Shown here piece by piece: positions 47,916 through 48,494 of a DNA stretch of 48,494 nt. Numbering within the stretch: position 1 is the first letter of the stretch; each line of letters starts with the position of its first letter. This DNA comes from Spartobacteria bacterium (GTDB lineage Bacteria > Verrucomicrobiota > Verrucomicrobiia > Chthoniobacterales > UBA10450). Under the pieces are notes generated by a model. It searched no databases. It worked only from the letters and a program-made list of their open reading frames with translations, and had not been told where the DNA came from. Position numbers and translations under genes: made by a program. Location: contig PNAS01000057.1 of NCBI GenBank assembly GCA_003169695.1, forward strand, positions 1 through 48,494. Reading direction: 5' to 3'.

Positions 47916-48494
47916 TCAGAGAAGTTGATACGGATCGACGTCGACGGAAGCGACGACGTCTTCCGGCAGCGGAAGTTTATCCAGCGTCTCGCGCACGATC
48001 CGGCTCAGGCGCACGATCGCTTCGCCCCGCATCAGAATGTGGAAGCGGAACTGGCCTTGCAATTTTTCCAGCGGCGCAGGCGATGGCGCACTCAGGATGA
48101 ACTCGGCCGGCAATGCTTCTTTCAAGCGGCGCGCGATGGTTTCGGCGGAGAATTGCGCGCGAGTCTCGTGAGCGGATCGCACTGTGATCAAAACCGCATG
48201 CTTGAACGGCGGAAAGTCGCAGCGCTCCCGGAATTCCAATTCCTGCTGGAAATAGCCGGCGAAATCGTGGTGCCGGGCAAACTGAATGGAAGGACTGAAC
48301 GGCGTGTAGGTTTGCACGAAAACTTCGCCCGGCGTTTCGCCGCGGCCCGCGCGCCCCGCGACCTGCGTGAGCAACTGGAACGTCCGTTCGCCGGCCCGGA
48401 AATCCGGCATGTGCAGCGCAAGGTCGGCGTTGATGATTCCGACGAGAGTCACGTTCGGGAAATGCAGACCCTTCGCGATCATTTGCGTGCCGAC
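47916..48494 (-). CDS. priA: Primosomal protein N' (replication-restart helicase), C-terminal part
   Basis: The frame enters from the right edge and ends TGA at 47916. The visible 192 residues contain GTQMIAKGLHFPNVTLVGI and HMPDFRAGERTFQLLTQVAG, then RAGRGETPGEVFVQTY (helicase motif VI). It ends with the PriA C-terminal domain, RCDFPPFKHAVLITVRSA, SPAPLEKLQGQFRFHILM and VDVDPYQLL. PriA reloads the replisome at stalled forks. The N-terminal half, with the zinc-binding cysteines, lies outside the window. Confidence 0.93.
   Translation of the reverse strand, partial: VGTQMIAKGLHFPNVTLVGIINADLALHMPDFRAGERTFQLLTQVAGRAGRGETPGEVFVQTYTPFSPSIQFARHHDFAGYFQQELEFRERCDFPPFKHAVLITVRSAHETRAQFSAETIARRLKEALPAEFILSAPSPAPLEKLQGQFRFHILMRGEAIVRLSRIVRETLDKLPLPEDVVASVDVDPYQLL

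Noticed and set aside
1..48494. CRISPR arrays, tRNA/rRNA genes, transposases and phage genes
   Set aside because: No regularly spaced direct repeats, clover-leaf sequences or transposase/integrase motifs were seen; the only repeats are palindromic elements and short tandem repeats listed above.

Overview
The window reads as chromosomal DNA of a Gram-negative, GC-rich, free-living bacterium, most likely a soil Verrucomicrobiota of the Chthoniobacter type. That placement is inference. It rests on a kdsD gene (Kdo, hence LPS), a gap-pgk-tpiA run, multihaem cytochromes, many GTAG-ended palindromic repeats, and a decayed secreted-protein domain of the 'GPSL...PTLELHD' kind that I associate with that phylum. 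There are no rRNA or tRNA genes, transposases, phage genes or CRISPR arrays. Shine-Dalgarno sites are rare: clear ones occur only before the two leftmost genes.

Layout. 1-3.4 kb: a partial secreted protein (-), then a membrane ferredoxin fused to TPRs (+). 3.4-8.5 kb: MidA-type methyltransferase (-), class A penicillin-binding protein (+), glycosyltransferase (+). 8.5-12.8 kb: glycosyltransferase and small exported protein (-), then kdsD, efp and a membrane metallopeptidase-like gene (+). 12.9-18.0 kb: ptsN-argS-treY (-). 18.2-22.1 kb: TraB/GumN protein (+), then a coupled PAP2-GT39-GT2 operon (-) that probably decorates an envelope glycolipid. 22.2-23.2 kb: LolA-like protein followed in frame by a gene remnant. 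23.2-29.0 kb: gap-pgk-[SGNH-small ORF-MBOAT]-tpiA, a glycolytic operon holding an O-acylation cassette. 29.2-34.4 kb: SGNH esterase, HMA protein, agmatine deiminase, a small exported protein and a Ski2-like helicase. 34.5-37.0 kb: hybrid histidine kinase. 47.6-48.5 kb: small membrane protein and the C-terminus of PriA.

The most unusual stretch is 37.1-47.5 kb, two divergent operons about 230 bp apart. The leftward one encodes a redox chain: a ferredoxin with two cyclic-nucleotide-binding domains, a four-histidine membrane cytochrome b split by a roughly 195-residue Pro/Ala linker, and a decahaem cytochrome c. The rightward one encodes a coiled-coil protein, a trans-envelope BON/OmpA protein whose cytoplasmic domain looks longin/roadblock-like, a Rab-like small GTPase, a histidine-kinase-like protein lacking its phospho-histidine and ATP-box glycines, and a receiver fused to a metallo-beta-lactamase-fold hydrolase. 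I propose these as a GTPase-controlled envelope signalling module, possibly tied to the redox chain.

A second theme is mobile palindromic DNA. At least three families of imperfect inverted repeats have GTAG-type ends, as in REP/REPIN elements. Two copies sit in frame inside genes (the methyltransferase and the helicase), and several supply the TAG stop codon of the neighbouring gene.
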